A stretch of DNA of 64,000 nt, taken from the NCBI GenBank assembly GCA_947311845.1, contig CAMZMU010000107.1, forward strand, positions 14,119,042-14,183,041. The letters run 5' to 3'. Under the pieces are notes generated by a model. That model was not told the DNA's origin. It was given only the letters and a program-made list of their open reading frames with translations, and searched no databases. Both the position numbers and the translations under genes were made by a program. The DNA comes from Poa pratensis (lineage: Eukaryota; Streptophyta; Magnoliopsida; Poales; Poaceae). Positions 42,491-54,797 of the stretch are shown here, piece after piece (position 1 is the first letter of the stretch; every line of letters starts with the position of its first letter).

Positions 42491-44129
42491 ATGGAGGACA
42501 GTACCTGCTACTCCGTCTACCTCGGCTGGGCTCTCGTGTCGCTGGCGGTGGGGCTCGCAGCCTACCGCAGGTGCGTGATGGCGGCACATGGCTGCTTGCC
42601 GGGGCCATGGCAGCTGCCGGTCATCGGCAGCCTGCACCACCTGGTCGGGCAGCTTCCTCACCGCGCCATGCGCGACCTGGCGCGGCGCCACGGCCCAGTC
42701 ATGCTTCTCCGGCTCGGCGAGCTTCCCACTCTGGTAGTGTCAACCCCAAACGCAGCCCGCGAGGTGATGAAGACCCACGACCTGAGGTTCGCGACGCGGC
42801 CGCTGACGGCCGTCATGCGCGTGCTAACCAACGACGGCCGGGACATCAGCTTCGCGCCATACGGTGAGTACTGGCGCCAGCTTCGCAAGATCGCCGTCAC
42901 GGAACTCCTCACGGTGCGCCGCGTCCACTCCTTCCGTGCCATCCGCGAGGAGGAGGTGGCGTCCATGCTGCGCGACGTCGAGTCCGCCGCCACGGCCGCG
43001 GCTGCCCGAACCGTAGAGATGGGAGCGCGGCTGTCCGCAGTCATTTCCGACATTACGGCCCGCGCCGTCATGGGCAACCGGTGCAAGCAGCGTGACCTTT
43101 TCCTGCGAGAGCTTGACACCTTTATCGGGCTCGCGACGGGATTTAACCCAGTGGACCTGTGGCCGTCGTCTTGGCTAGCCAGACGGCTTAGCGGCGGCCT
43201 GCGCCGCGCCGAGGAGAACCGCACTGCACTGTTCGGATCATCAACAGCATCGTCCAGGAGCATCTCGGGAGGAGTAAGGGTGGCGGTGCCGAAGCCGAGG
43301 ACCTGCTAGACGTGCTGCTGAAAATACACAAGGATGGTGGGCTCGACATGGTCGCTGTCCAAGGACTCATCTTTGTGAGTCATCTTTTAGAAAAAAGAAG
43401 CCAACACATATCAGCCCGTATATCCTATGATGCAGACAAGTAAAGAACCATTATATCGCAGCATATCTCTTAACAGTTAGTGTCTGATGATGATCTGCAC
43501 TACAGGATCTCTTCATCGCCGGAAGCGAGACGTCCGCCACGACGTTGGAATGGGCCATGGCGGAGCTGATCAGGAACCCAACGGTGATGATGAAGGCGAC
43601 GGCGGAGGTGCGCCGGGCCTTTGAGGCCCGTGGCACGGTCGTCGAGGACAGGCTTGGCGAGCTCCTGTATCTGCACCTCGTCATCCGGGAGACGCTTCGT
43701 CTGCACCCACCCCTGCCGCTGCTGCTCCCGCGTGAGTGCCGGGAGCCGTGCAAGGTGCTTGGGTTCGACGTGCCGAAGGGCACGCAAGTGATGGTCAACG
43801 TCTGGGCGTTGGGTCGCGACGAGCAATCCTGGCCCGACGCGACCGAGGAGTTCTGGCCGGAGCGGTTCGAGGCGGCAGACGCGGTGGACTTCAGGGGCAC
43901 CGACTTCGAGCTTCTGCCGTTCGGCGCCGGCCGGAGAATGTGCCCAGGGATGGCGTTTGGCCTCGCCAATGTGGAGCTTCCGCTGGCCAGCCTGCTGCTC
44001 CACTTCGACTGGGAAAAGCCGGACGTCTCAGAACCTGCCGAGTTTGACATGACTGAGGAGTTCGGCCTCACTGTGCGGCGGAAGGCCAACCTCCTCCTGC
44101 GCCCTTCCCTCCGCGTGCCAATCCCCTAA
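42491..44129 (+). pseudogene. Cytochrome P450, CYP71 clan (CYP71D/CYP99A-like), with one frameshift
   Basis: Two-exon A-type P450. Exon 1 is 42491-43374 and exon 2 is 43506-44129, with a GT-AG intron of 131 bp. Seen: a membrane anchor (about 8-25), hinge LPGPWQLPVIGS, C-helix EYWRQLRK, I-helix AGSETSATT with its acid and threonine intact, ETLR, a WPERF block and the haem loop FGAGRRMCPG (Cys at about 441). At about 43236 the frame changes from TALF to RIINSIVQEHL. Exon 1 is 884 bases where 885 is needed, so exactly one base is missing (modulo 3), giving a stop at 43307-43309. A whole protein would be about 502 aa. The subfamily assignment is by resemblance to CYP99A/CYP71D sequences used in terpenoid pathways. 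The substrate is unknown. Confidence 0.85.
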
Positions 44130-45411
44130 ACAGGAGTCAACTGCCCTACGCCATTGTCTATGTACTAGGTTGAAAAATAATTGTTCACCAGATATACTGC
44201 TTCCCGAGTTTATTGTTTGTGTCCTAGTCACTATGGTCCTTCAAAGTTCAAACGTTTGTTCCTAGAAAATAGAATAAAATAGGAACTACAATTGGATTGG
44301 TTACAATTTGCTCTTCGAATCTAGGAACACGAAAACGGACCAGATCAGAGGAGATACTCCATGCGCCCTCCGCCGGCACTACCGCACTAGACGTCCACCG
44401 GAGCGAGAATAAGGTTGGGAGGAGAGTTTACTCTGACACTAGGATGTCGTCGCGCCTCACCATCCTGTCAAAGACACAGAGAAGACCGTTGATGTAGATC
44501 CTTGTAGCTAGGTGTATCCCTCCTAACCATGAGGGTGTTTCCCTCCCGTCCTAGGATCGAATGCACGATCCCTCCACCGGTATCAATGCATACGGAGTCA
44601 CCGATCCAGTAGAGTTTCGTCGTCCAGAACGAAGATCTACCAGAGAACTAGATCATGGAGCTGCCTTGCGGTGCGGAGATTTCCGATAGAGAAGGAGGGA
44701 GAGGGCAGCCTTGCAGCACACAAGATGTGTTTGGAGGACTGCCCCTCCTCTCCTTATATAGGGGAATAGGGGAGGGTTACGTTGGAGGAGGGTTTCCCTC
44801 CTCCTAAGACGGACCGTGCCAGGAAGGGGTGGGGCGCCCTTTTCTTTCCTTGCCCCCAAAGCAAGTGGGCCTCCCGCTTTGGCCCATGTGGCTGCCCACA
44901 CTTGGTCCTAGCCCAATGGGCAGTCCATGGAGCCTTCTAGAAGGTTAGAGAATTTTTCAAAACCTTCTCAGACCTTACGGTGGCATTTAAGGTTCCCCGA
45001 AACTTTCCCTGTACTCCAGAACTATTTTGGTTTCTCTCTAAAACACTTTTGGTCTTCCTGTAACTATTTCTGTGCAATTCCCCTGGGTACTCAACAAATC
45101 GATGACCATTAAGAGTGTGACTTCACAGGTTTGGCAATGTTTTGCTCCGAGCGAATCACCTTCAAACCGCTTCGGTCTTTCACTCGGGTGTATCCAAGTG
45201 GTTGTGATACCTGGAGGGCAAGCCATCAAAGCCCACGGTCGAAAACGCGGAATTTGTTGTCATTACCTTTTATGTGTAATGCCTAACAACACTTCTCATT
45301 CCTGGGTGGCATTTTATGTCTCAGGCGCCGAGTCATCCCAAATGTTATGTCGGTCAGTGGACATCGTAAGAGGGAATGTGAGGGCTCACATTTATTCTAT
45401 CTATCCACCTC
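44130..45411. other. Intergenic, with a probable LTR fragment
   Basis: About 44390-45400 contains a promoter-like core (ccttatatagggg, about 44752-44764) in GC-rich untranslated sequence, resembling a degenerate Gypsy-type LTR on its plus strand. No termini or TSD could be fixed and there is no coding sequence. Confidence 0.35.
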
Positions 45412-45419
45412 GTAGAGAG

Positions 45420-46873
45420 TCAGGATGGGAATGGGTCGGCCCGGACCTGGCCTTGGCCCTGGCCCTCATGGCCCCAAGGCCAATTTGAGGGGCCATGGGC
45501 CGACCCATTCTAAGAATGGTTGTGGCCTTGCTGGCCCAATGGGTATATTGGGTCGACCCGAAATGTGAGCGGATCACTAATTGAAATACAACATATTTAT
45601 CGAGCATTAGTTAGCTAGCTGGTGACTGATGTCATGACAGTACATTCTACTGTATAGTAAGTCAGAACCTTGCTTTATCCATTCGATCAGTGATCAGCTC
45701 ACTGAACAAGATGTATACGGCGCACTAGCTAGGAGTAGCTAGCTTTGACAAAAATGAAATGTAGGATGCATAATTGTATCTCAAACTTGAAAGAGATCGA
45801 TGAACAAAACAGAAGATAAGAGTCCATAATAACATCTTATAGTCCGGATCCAATCAGACTGAATAACAGAGCATGCAGTTTCTGAAGCTAAAACAAACCT
45901 GAATTATGAGTTGTTCTCACTGAATGACAGCCATGCATATGGTTGTTTGGTGTCCTCAAATTATCACCTCAGCTTATACGAAACAAAACCAATTCTATCT
46001 TATTCTCGCTGTGCTCAGATTCCTCAACTACCTCTACTGTCCAGCCGGTAAAAGTACGTCAAGGCCAAGACCAGCCGGAGCAAGTGTGAAGACCAAGCTC
46101 CTGTCTTGCTTGCTACCTTCTCAGAGCTCTAGCAAGAAAGATGCAAGGATTATCTATGATTTGTGCCCTTCAGGTTCACGAGGGTTATTATTCTGTTGTC
46201 ATGTACAGAACATATCTGAATTTTATAACAAGTACACCATTATTTTTGTACAGATGCATGAGAATAAAATGGAAAACTGTTATATGATGAAGATATTCTT
46301 CATGAAAAATCTAATGGTATCATTTTCGTTCAGAGAGAACGATTGAATCGAGGTAAATTGAGCAGCCTAAGCAACAACAAGAACCAAGGCAAGAGCCTGC
46401 AGTCTCACCTGTGCTCAGTTTTGGCAGCGGCGCCGGGGAGGAAGCCAACCAAAGGAGCACCATCCTTGAGCGGAAGAAGAGCTAGACGGCGATCGGACGA
46501 CCCGGAGGCGGAGAGGAACAAGACGGCGGGGACGACTAGCTGGACGGCGACCGGAAACGGCAACGACGACGGAGACGGCAACGGCTACGGGGACCACGAG
46601 CGGGAGGCGCAGCAGGAGCGGGACACCGAGCAGGACAGAGCGCTAGCGGTGGCAGAGATGGCCGGGGGCGGGCGGCGCCGCAGCGGCGACATGGGCATCG
46701 GGGGTGCGCTAGAGACGAACTGTCTAGGTCGACCCCGCAGACCCGTTGGGTCACACAGTGCCGGCTCTGTTGACCCAAGTCTAATTCAAGGCCAACCCGC
46801 TAGGCCCATTGGCCTCGATTTTTTGGGCCGGGCCAGCGACCCAGCGGGTCGACCCGGCCCATTCCCATCCTGA
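45420..46873. mobile_element. hAT-type element, 1454 bp, possibly carrying a host gene fragment
   Basis: Perfect 16-bp inverted ends TCAGGATGGGAATGGG are flanked by gtagagag (45412-45419) and gaagagag (46874-46881), an 8-bp TSD with one mismatch. The interior is AT-rich except 46395-46720, which is GC-rich with the composition of a grass 5' exon. Read on the minus strand it gives a short start (MVLLWLASSPAPLPKLS) followed by a GTGAGA donor-like site at about 46407. No transposase. Confidence 0.75.
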
Positions 46874-46881
46874 GAAGAGAG

Positions 46882-47640
46882 TGAAGAATTTCACTGTTAT
46901 GATTTTCCCACTGATATGCTCCGTCGGTGGGATTTGATGGGCCATCACTCCATCAGGATTCCTTAGATGATGCAATTCGGGTTGACATCATGGGCCTGAC
47001 ATCTATTCTTTATACCAAAGGACAAGCGGTTGCAGTGCATCGGCGTGTGATCACCATGTGGTGGTTTAGCTCTGACACTCCTCGGGCTCAATGCATTGCA
47101 GAGTGTGATCCGCTGCGCTAGTTACCCCTCACTTTATAAGGCAGAGGGTGCGGGCATTACTCAAACTGCCCATTCCCCCGCTCTCCATCTTCATCTCTCC
47201 TTGTCCCTTTTCTTCGCGTGGCTTACATCTAATGATCATCTATTTTTATATTTACACTTAATGATATGTTTTTCTTTCTCATCCATGATTTGTTTGTCAT
47301 TTACATGTGATAATGTGTTTTTCTTCCTTATCCATAATTTTGGTCTTCGTATCGAGTGGCTCAGGCTTTATGGCATCTCAATGAGAAAACTAATCCAATT
47401 CCGCCGATCGAGGAGATAGTTCATGGAACAACTATTCGTATTGTTCTTTTTTTACTATTCAATGCTTTGTTTGACTTTTTCCCACCCTGCTTCCACCCCT
47501 TTCCATTTTGTTAAAAGGAAAGAACCAGCTAATTACAAGGTTGCAAAAGAAAGGGGATAGGAGGAACAAGGAATCAGGTGTTGGTGCAGTAACAGGAAAC
47601 CCACCGTGCGCCATCGAGTGCCTATTATGGGACAAAAACA
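46882..47640. other. Intergenic sequence
   Basis: No gene or complete repeat identified. Confidence 0.3.
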
Positions 47641-48804
47641 TGTTTCCATAACACCGAGTCTAGAGAGTTTAAGCAGGATCAATTGGCAAACACACTCCGA
47701 GCATTACAAAACTCACACTCATTAGGCACCTACAGAAGACAAGCCTAGCAACTTAGCCAAATAGGTAATAGACAAACAACCACGAGGAGAAGACAAGATC
47801 AACGTCTTAGCAGCAGCCCGACACCCAAGAGCCAACACTTTTGTGCCTCATCTAAAACCTTGAAGCCATCCCACCTGGATAGGTAGCGTGAACCATTTCC
47901 GGAACCTTGAGAATGGAGCAAATTGGTAGCCACCTCCAGCATTTTGTCTGCCCAAGGCTAAGCATGTTCTTGTCACATTCCTTCTCAAGACTTGTATAGT
48001 ATTTCAACAAAAAAGATACACGAGATATCACCTCACAAGGGGTCCTCAACTTATAATCACCAGAGGCTTCACAATTTCTTGTATTCCACATAGCCCAACC
48101 AATAGCATAAATTCCAATGATAAAGAAATCATCCCCATGGGAAAGAAAAGCATGAGACCATGCTAAGGCTTGCCACACATTATTCGGATAAACATTAGTA
48201 CCCATAATCTACCCTATAGCCCCCAAATCACTCTAGCTACAAAACATTGGAAAAGGAGATGATCAACAGTTTCAATGTGATTGCAAAAGTTACAGAGAGG
48301 AGATCCAGGCCATTTTCTTTGTTTTCATATTATCTCTAGTTAGGACAGAGTTTTGGAACAACTGCCACATGAAAATCTTTATTTTCAAATGAATTTTATC
48401 CGACCACACCCATTTGGAATTAGCCCTAGAAATATCTTTCTCCAACAACTTGTACACATATTTGGTAGAAAATTGACATTTTATTCAAAGACCAAGAGAC
48501 AATATCAGGATCTTCCGATAAATGAATATCTTTCACATTGGCAACAACGTAATTCCACTGCCCAAGCAGGTCACCAGCCAAATGTCACCTAAAGGGCAAA
48601 ATGAAATTATTGTCCGCAACTTTTCCTTCACAGTACAATCTTGATTTGAAAATCCCAAACAAACTGATCACGAAAAGGAGTACTATTGCCTATAGGATCT
48701 TTCCATAATATGCAGATCTCACCATTTTTCAAGGAAATTTTCCTCCCCAAAAATAGCCACCTTTTGATTTAGATCTACACACTCTACTCCATTTAACCAT
48801 ATAA

Positions 48805-49643
48805 GAGCATCTTCAATCGGAGTGGGCAAATCGGACCCCCAAACTGTCTGCGGGCACGTCCGGACGTGCCCGCGAACATAGGCCGGACAACCCCAAAATG
48901 TTGTGCCCTCCAACCGGAAGCCTCAAATTTTTGGACAAATGTTCGGTCAATTGCATGTGATTGGTGGGGATGGAGAGAGACATAGAGGGACAAAAGAAAT
49001 AATAAAGATAGAGATAAAGTGATCCGCGTCCGACGTTGACGTGGGGTGTCCACGGCAAGTCCCAGGGTCGAATACCCCAGGTTGATTGAGAAGGGGAGAG
49101 ATGGAGCGCTCGTAGTTACCTCGGCTGACAAGCAAGGCGATTTACCCAGGTTCAGGCTCCCGAAGGATAACACCCTACTTCCTGCTTGTCTGAGATTGAT
49201 ATTATAGAGGTGTTATAATGGCAATCCCAGCAAGATATTGATCTCGCTAGGGCTTTGGTGGTGGAATATGAGCGTACCCTAGATCGGCGTCCCTCCCAGC
49301 CTTTATATAGGAGGCTCGGTCTCGGGAGTTCGCAACCGATTAGGTTTACAGGTAAGGTAGGTCTCTACCGTCATAAGCTTCGCCTGCCTTGGGGCATACG
49401 CTGCCTTCTTTGGGCCCCCTTTGTGGGCCTCGAGTACTGTCTCCTAGTAGGCCGCCTACCGGGCCTAGTCCTTGCGTGCACCTTGTACCTTCATGGTGGG
49501 GCACCCGTTAGGTAGGCCCACGTCAGACGTGGTGGACTGCCGAGACACATAAAAACTCTCCCCAAACTCTTCCCACATATGGGTTGAGTTTGGGGTTGCC
49601 AGACAGTCCATAGAAATAGGGACGAAATGGGGAGGGGGGCCTC
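48805..49643. mobile_element. Second MITE copy (inverted), inserted in the LINE remnant
   Basis: Starts GAGCATCTTCAATCGG after taa (48802-48804) and follows the reverse complement of the MITE at 26693-27134, including the blocks tgcatgtgattggtggggat and ctccccaaactcttcccacatat. It is interrupted by the solo LTR at 49037-49525. The right end is worn, so 49643 is approximate. Confidence 0.75.
49037..49525. mobile_element. Solo LTR, 489 bp, inserted in the MITE
   Basis: Begins TGACGTGGG and ends CCCACGTCA (TG..CA ends with a 9-bp inverted repeat), flanked by a 5-bp TSD, gacgt (49032-49036 and 49526-49530). It contains a TATA-like box (tttatatagg, about 49302-49311). No coding sequence. A small TIR transposon is the alternative. 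Confidence 0.75.
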
Positions 49644-50169
49644 TGTTTACCTTTTTTTCCATGCCAAAAAAAAAAACGTCTCGTATGTTTATCAATTTTC
49701 TCAATGAAAGATTTACTTAGCAAAGACATCGGCATGTGGTATGAAGGAATACTAGATAAGCTAGTTTCCACCAAATAAAACGACCACCAGAAGAAGTTGA
49801 ATGACCTTGCCATGCATCAAGTTCTTGAAAAAAAACTTAATTCAGAAAAATATTTTTTCTGAAATCATATTTTTAGTCCGAAAACTAACACGCATACCCA
49901 GATAACTCACGAGCAATGTCCGTACCTGACATCACAACATCAAGGAGTAAAATTCAGCAATGTTATTATCCCTCCTACCCGATATTTTTCACTCTTCAAG
50001 TAATTAATCTTAAGGTCAGACACGATTTAAAAAAAATACAGCAGCATTCAAGTTGAGAGCCCTATCAGGCTCATGACTGACACAAACACGTTTCTGAATC
50101 AGATCAGGACCCATTCCCACTAACAGGCCACCATCTTGAGCATTACGGATCATTTTCGTTAAGCACTCA

Positions 50170-50645
50170 GCTAGACAGATACCATGTTAAACAAAGTTGG
50201 GGATAGATGATCATCTGCTGTAGGAGACTTAGATGCAACGTATTCGTGACACTTTCACTGGAAGGATCATGTGCTGTAGTAGCAATGTAGCATAGCAGGC
50301 ATCGTCGCACAAGACAGATCAATGGTGTACGTGCTTGCATGCATGCGTACAATTGTGCACGGTTCTCAGAACTCATGGCAGACGAGGCAGCAAGAATTGG
50401 ACACAATCACACAAAGTTGTCCTGATCCGACCCCCGACAGCTCGATCGATCGAGCTAGCTACTGGCCATGCATGCGTGTCGTCCTGAGCTGCGCAGGCAT
50501 GCTGCCGGGAGTGAGGTCGAGTCAGCACAGCACAGGGGACAAGCATGCTGAGACGACGGTCGCCGACACCAATCCGGCACGTCGGCATATATGCCCGACA
50601 CCGGCGAGGTGACGTCCTGTCTCCATCACAGGTCACATCCATGGA
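50170..50645. other. 3' flank of the receptor kinase gene
   Basis: Non-coding sequence between the LINE remnant and the kinase stop codon. It includes the likely 3' untranslated region of the minus-strand gene. Confidence 0.4.
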
Positions 50646-53600
50646 TCACGCTCCAGGCCTCCTCGTCTCCGGCGAACTGTCTCCGGCAGCCTCGTTTTCG
50701 TCCTCGCGGACACCACCGCCAGGAATGGGAGGTGCTGGTCCGCCGCCTCGAGAGGCGTGCTGCTGCTGCGGTTGCCTCGCCTGCTGGAGCATGTGGACGA
50801 CGTCGCGCATGGTGGGCCGCTCCACGCTCTGCTCCTGCACGCACAGCAGCCCGACGAGCAGGAGGTGCGCCGCCTCCCACGCCGGCACGTCGCCCCGCAG
50901 CCGCGGGTCGAGGATCGCCGCCACGCTGCCATGGTCGTCGCCGACGCGGGCGCGCACCCACTGCACCAGGTCCGTGCCGCCCTCCTCGCCGAGGTGCGGG
51001 CCCACCGGCCGCTGCCCCGTGACCAGCTCCAGCACCACCACCCCGAAGCTGTACACGTCGCTCTTCTCGTCCACCTTCAGCGTGTACGCGTACTCTGCAT
51101 TGCCACAAAAACATTCGTCAACACTAAACATCATGAGTTCATTGAGATCATGAATTCAGATTACTAAGTAGGCGTGTGTACATTGAGAGCATGCTAGCTA
51201 TAGCTGATGGAGTAGACGTTGTTTTATCCGTACTTGTGTGTTCTTTTTAGGATTCGTAGAGATTTGAAAGCAAATTTATCAAAGTTAGCTGTACTGTCAT
51301 CGGCCGGCCGGCACCTCTGTTGGGATCAGTACATAAAGTAAATTCAAAGTAGCTAGCTAAAGCACAACTAAAGTTGGTCTTTGTGCAGGTCAAAAAAAGA
51401 TGATCTTTGTGAGTAAAGCACCCCGGACCCGGATGATCGGTTGCTTTTGATCTGCACGCATGCTGGTAATTTCTAGGTAATTACTAACGTATGCATCCAT
51501 GGAGATATGCATGTCAGATCACGATCGTTAACAAGCATGCATGCATGATGCCTGTCGTCAACGTACATGAAAAGAGACGATGATTATACATAAACAAAAC
51601 GTGCAAATAATTAATATTAGTGGCTGTCATCGGACTCATGATTTAGAGTGGTCAAAAAGCAATTCCTCTCATCCTTTGCAAGGAATTCATGCATGCATGC
51701 ATGCAGATGCAGCAGTGAGCTGCTGGTACTTTATTTGTTTTGAAGGCCGAGGTAGACATGGCATGCAGGAGAGGAGCTCCTCGTTCGAGGGATACAGTCG
51801 CGCCGTAGGTCTAGTCATCGTCAGATCTTTCTTTCCTTGTCTCTTTCCTCACATAATCAGTTTGCATCAAAAGAATTTCGACAAACACAGCAGAGCACAG
51901 CATGCAGAGACAGAAAAAGAATGATTGGTCTATGTAGGATGCAGTCTAGCTAGTGTGATTGGAACGTTGTGATTGTGCATGCAGAGCACAGAACGATTAT
52001 CGTGTGTTTGTAGCGTCAAGAGGCAAAATTAACTAAGAATTCAGTACTCCGTATTGTTTTTTCGAGAAAAAATAAATTTAGTATCGTTCATGTTCATCGG
52101 GATAGAAAACAGTAGAGTATCAACGTACCTGGCGCGATGTATCCGTAGGATCCGGCGATGGCGGACATGCATCCGACGCGGCGCCGTTCCCGCCGTGGCG
52201 GAGGTACTTGGCGAGCCCGAAGTCGGCGACGTGGGCCTCCATGGCGGCGTCGAGATATGTTGGACTTGACGTCCCGGTGCAGGATCGGCGGCGAGCAGTC
52301 GTGGTGCAGGTAGCACAGCCCCATCGCCGCCTCCGTGCCACCCGCACCCGCGTCGCCCACGTCATCGTCCGCCTCGCCGTGCAGCATGTCCCCAGGCTGC
52401 CGTTCACCATGTACTCGTACACCAGCAGGTTGCTCCCCTCTTGCCCTTGCCCTTGCCGCTGTCGGAGCAGCAGAAGGCCAGAAGCCGCACGATGTGCCGG
52501 TGCCGGATCTTGCCCAGCGTCCGCACCTCCGCCGAGAACCCGCCGTCGCCGTCGTCACCGTCCACGCCCGCGGCGATCCGTTTCACCGCCACGAGCTCCC
52601 CGCCGGGCATCGTCCCGCGGTACACCACCCCGGCGCCGCCGCGCCCCACCACGTGGTTCTCTTTCACGCACCCCACCACGTCCCTCCACCCGAACGATAC
52701 CTTCTGGAACGCCGTCATCCGCCACCCGCCGCTCTCCTGCCTCTGCCGCCTTCTCTGCATCGCCGATCGCGTCGTCGCCACGGCCGCCACGGCGAACGCC
52801 ACCGAGCACGCCAGCAGCCCCAGCGCCGCCGCGAGCTTCAGCCGCGCCCCCCACACGGACGATGCCTTGCCGCCACCGCCGTCCGGCCAGAGCTGCGGCC
52901 CAGACGTTGTCAGGTCGCAGGGGCTGGACGCGGCCATCCCACATAGCCGTGGGTTGCCGGCGAACGACGTGGCGTTGAAGTAGGCGAACTGCCCGTCCCG
53001 CGGCACGCGTCCGGAGAAGTCGTTATTGGAGAAGTCGGCCACGGTGAGGCTCTTCATTCCGCCCATCTCCGGAGGCACGGCGCCGGCGAGCCGGTTCGAG
53101 GACACGTTCAGGTAGTTGAGCACCTTGATCCGCACCAGCGCTACGCCCGGGATGGCACCAGAGAGCTGGTTCACGCTCAGGTCCAGGTACGTCAGCGACG
53201 CACAATCGCCGATCTCGCCGGGACCGAGCCGGTAAGGTTGTTGCCGCTCAGGTCCAGCTTCAGCAGCCGCTTGAGCCGGCCGACCTGTTTTGGGATCACG
53301 CCGGTTAGTCGGTTGCCGCTGAGGAGAAGCATCTGCAGCGACGAGAAGCTGCCGATCGATGCCGGCAGCGAGCCGTTGAACCTGTTGCTCGACAGGTTCA
53401 GCAACGACAGCACGTTATTTTTCGTCATCGCCGTCATCGGTACGGGTGAAGGAATCTGGCCGGTGAGGTAGTTGCTCTGCAGCTCGACGGTAGTGAGCGC
53501 CGGCAGGTAGAGGAAGCCCCGTGGGAGCTCGCCGGTGAGGTAGTTCTGTCCAAGGCGCACCCGCGTGAGCGTCGTGCACGCGCCGAGCCCATCCGGCACG

Positions 53601-54797
53601 GTGCCGAAGAGGAAGTTGTCGAGGAGGATGAGGATCTGGAGCTGCCCCCGCGCGCATAGCCACCGCGGCACCTCGCCCGTCAGCCGGTTCGTCGAAAGGT
53701 CCACTTCCCGGAGCGGAGCCACGCGACCGAGCGCCGCCGGGATGGCGCCCGTGAAGTTGTTCTGCCACAGCTTGAGCACCTCCAGGTGCTCGAGCTCGCC
53801 GAGGAAATCCGGCACGCCGCCCCGGAAGCGATTGATGAACATGTTGACCAGCCTGAGCTCCCGGAGCGCGCGAGCTCCGGAGGGACCTCCCCGGCGAGCG
53901 CGTTGTTGGAGACGTCGAGGAAGCGGAGCGCGGTGAGGTTGCCGAGCTCCGGCGGGATGGTGCCATTGAGCTGGTTTGTCTGCAGGTACAGCGTGTCGAG
54001 CCTCGCGAGGCTGCCCAGCGCCGGCGGGATGCCACCGGTCAGGCCGCAACTTGCAAGGTCGAGGTGGACGAGGTTTGCGAGGCGCCCGAGCTCCGGCGGG
54101 ATGCCGCCGTCGAACTGGTTGAAGTAGCCGAGGAAGAGCTGTTTCAGCGTGGCGAGACGGCCGAGCTCGGGCGGGATGGCGCCGGCGAGGCTGTTGCCTG
54201 CGAGGGACAGGAACTCGACGGCCTGTAACCGGCCGAAGGCGGTGCCCGGAATAATGCCGGAGAAGAAGTTGCCGCCGAGGTCGAGGTGAACGAGCGTCTC
54301 GTACGGCAGTGTCCGGGGAGCGGGCCAGTGAGGTCGTTGTCGTAGAGGTCGAGCACGTGGAGGGCGCGCATGGCGACGAGGTCCAGGCGCTGTAATGTGC
54401 CGTTGAACTGGTTGTTGGAGAGGTTGAGGTGGCGGAGGCTGTGGAGAGCGGCGAGGGACGCGGGCAGCTCGCCGGAGAGGGAGTTACAGGAGAGGTCGAG
54501 GTGGCGGAGGGCGGTGAGGCCGGTGACGGCCGGGGAGAGCGAGCCAGAGAGGTTGTGGGCGGAGAGGTCGAGCGAGACGACATTGTTGTTGAGGTTGTCG
54601 CAGGTGACGGCCGGCCAGGAGCGGCATAGGGCAGCGTGGTTGGCGAGCGTCCAGGTGGCGTGTAGAGCTGGTGGCGGAGGAGAGAAGGAGTTCTTGATGG
54701 CGACGAGAATGGCGGCCTGCTGCTCCAAGTCCAAGGCCATGGCGAGGTGATGGAGAGAGAGCAATGTGAGCAGCAAGGAGAGGACGCGAGCCGCCAT
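50646..54797 (-). pseudogene. LRR receptor-like kinase, subfamily XI (CLV1/BAM-like), with several frameshifts
   Basis: Plasma-membrane receptor for a secreted peptide ligand (CLE-type ligands are known for CLV1/BAM). Exon 1 runs from the ATG at 54797 to 52129, the intron is 51095-52128, and exon 2 is 50646-51094. Seen in order: a signal peptide (MAARVLSLLLTLLSLHHLAMA), an N-cap (W.AVTCDN), about 20 LRRs (for example LHVLDLYDNDLTGPLP, VPDFLGELEHLEVLKLWQNN), a membrane segment (LAAALGLLACSVAFAVAAVA), and a kinase with VAVKRIA (catalytic Lys), [25 protein letters not shown] and SDVYSFGVVVLELVTG. The frame changes at about 54312, 53870, 53218, 52433, 52392, 52257 and 52172. Six equal one missing base, while 52257 lies in a SNNILLD-type motif and is more damaged. 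No key residue is lost otherwise, so sequence error is possible. Confidence 0.88.

Larger units (their letters stand above)
47852..50165 (-). pseudogene. Degenerate L1-type LINE reverse transcriptase, interrupted by a MITE
   Basis: Reading the minus strand from 50165: KMIRNAQDGG.. (upstream RT), IPSYHMPMSLLSKSFIEKID then FFWHGKKGK (49800-49680). It resumes left of the MITE with YMVKWSRVCRSKSKGG (about 48800-48750), then KWVWSDKIHLKIKIFMWQL (zf-RVT region, about 48420-48360) and a tryptophan-rich tail (47852-48205). These segments fall in normal LINE order, with many stops and shifts. It is unrelated in detail to the intact LINE at 12.8-17.3 kb. Confidence 0.8.

Noticed and set aside
52208..53936. 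Several plus-strand frames of 100-256 codons over the receptor kinase
   Set aside because: GC-rich antisense shadows of the kinase coding strand, with no domain content.
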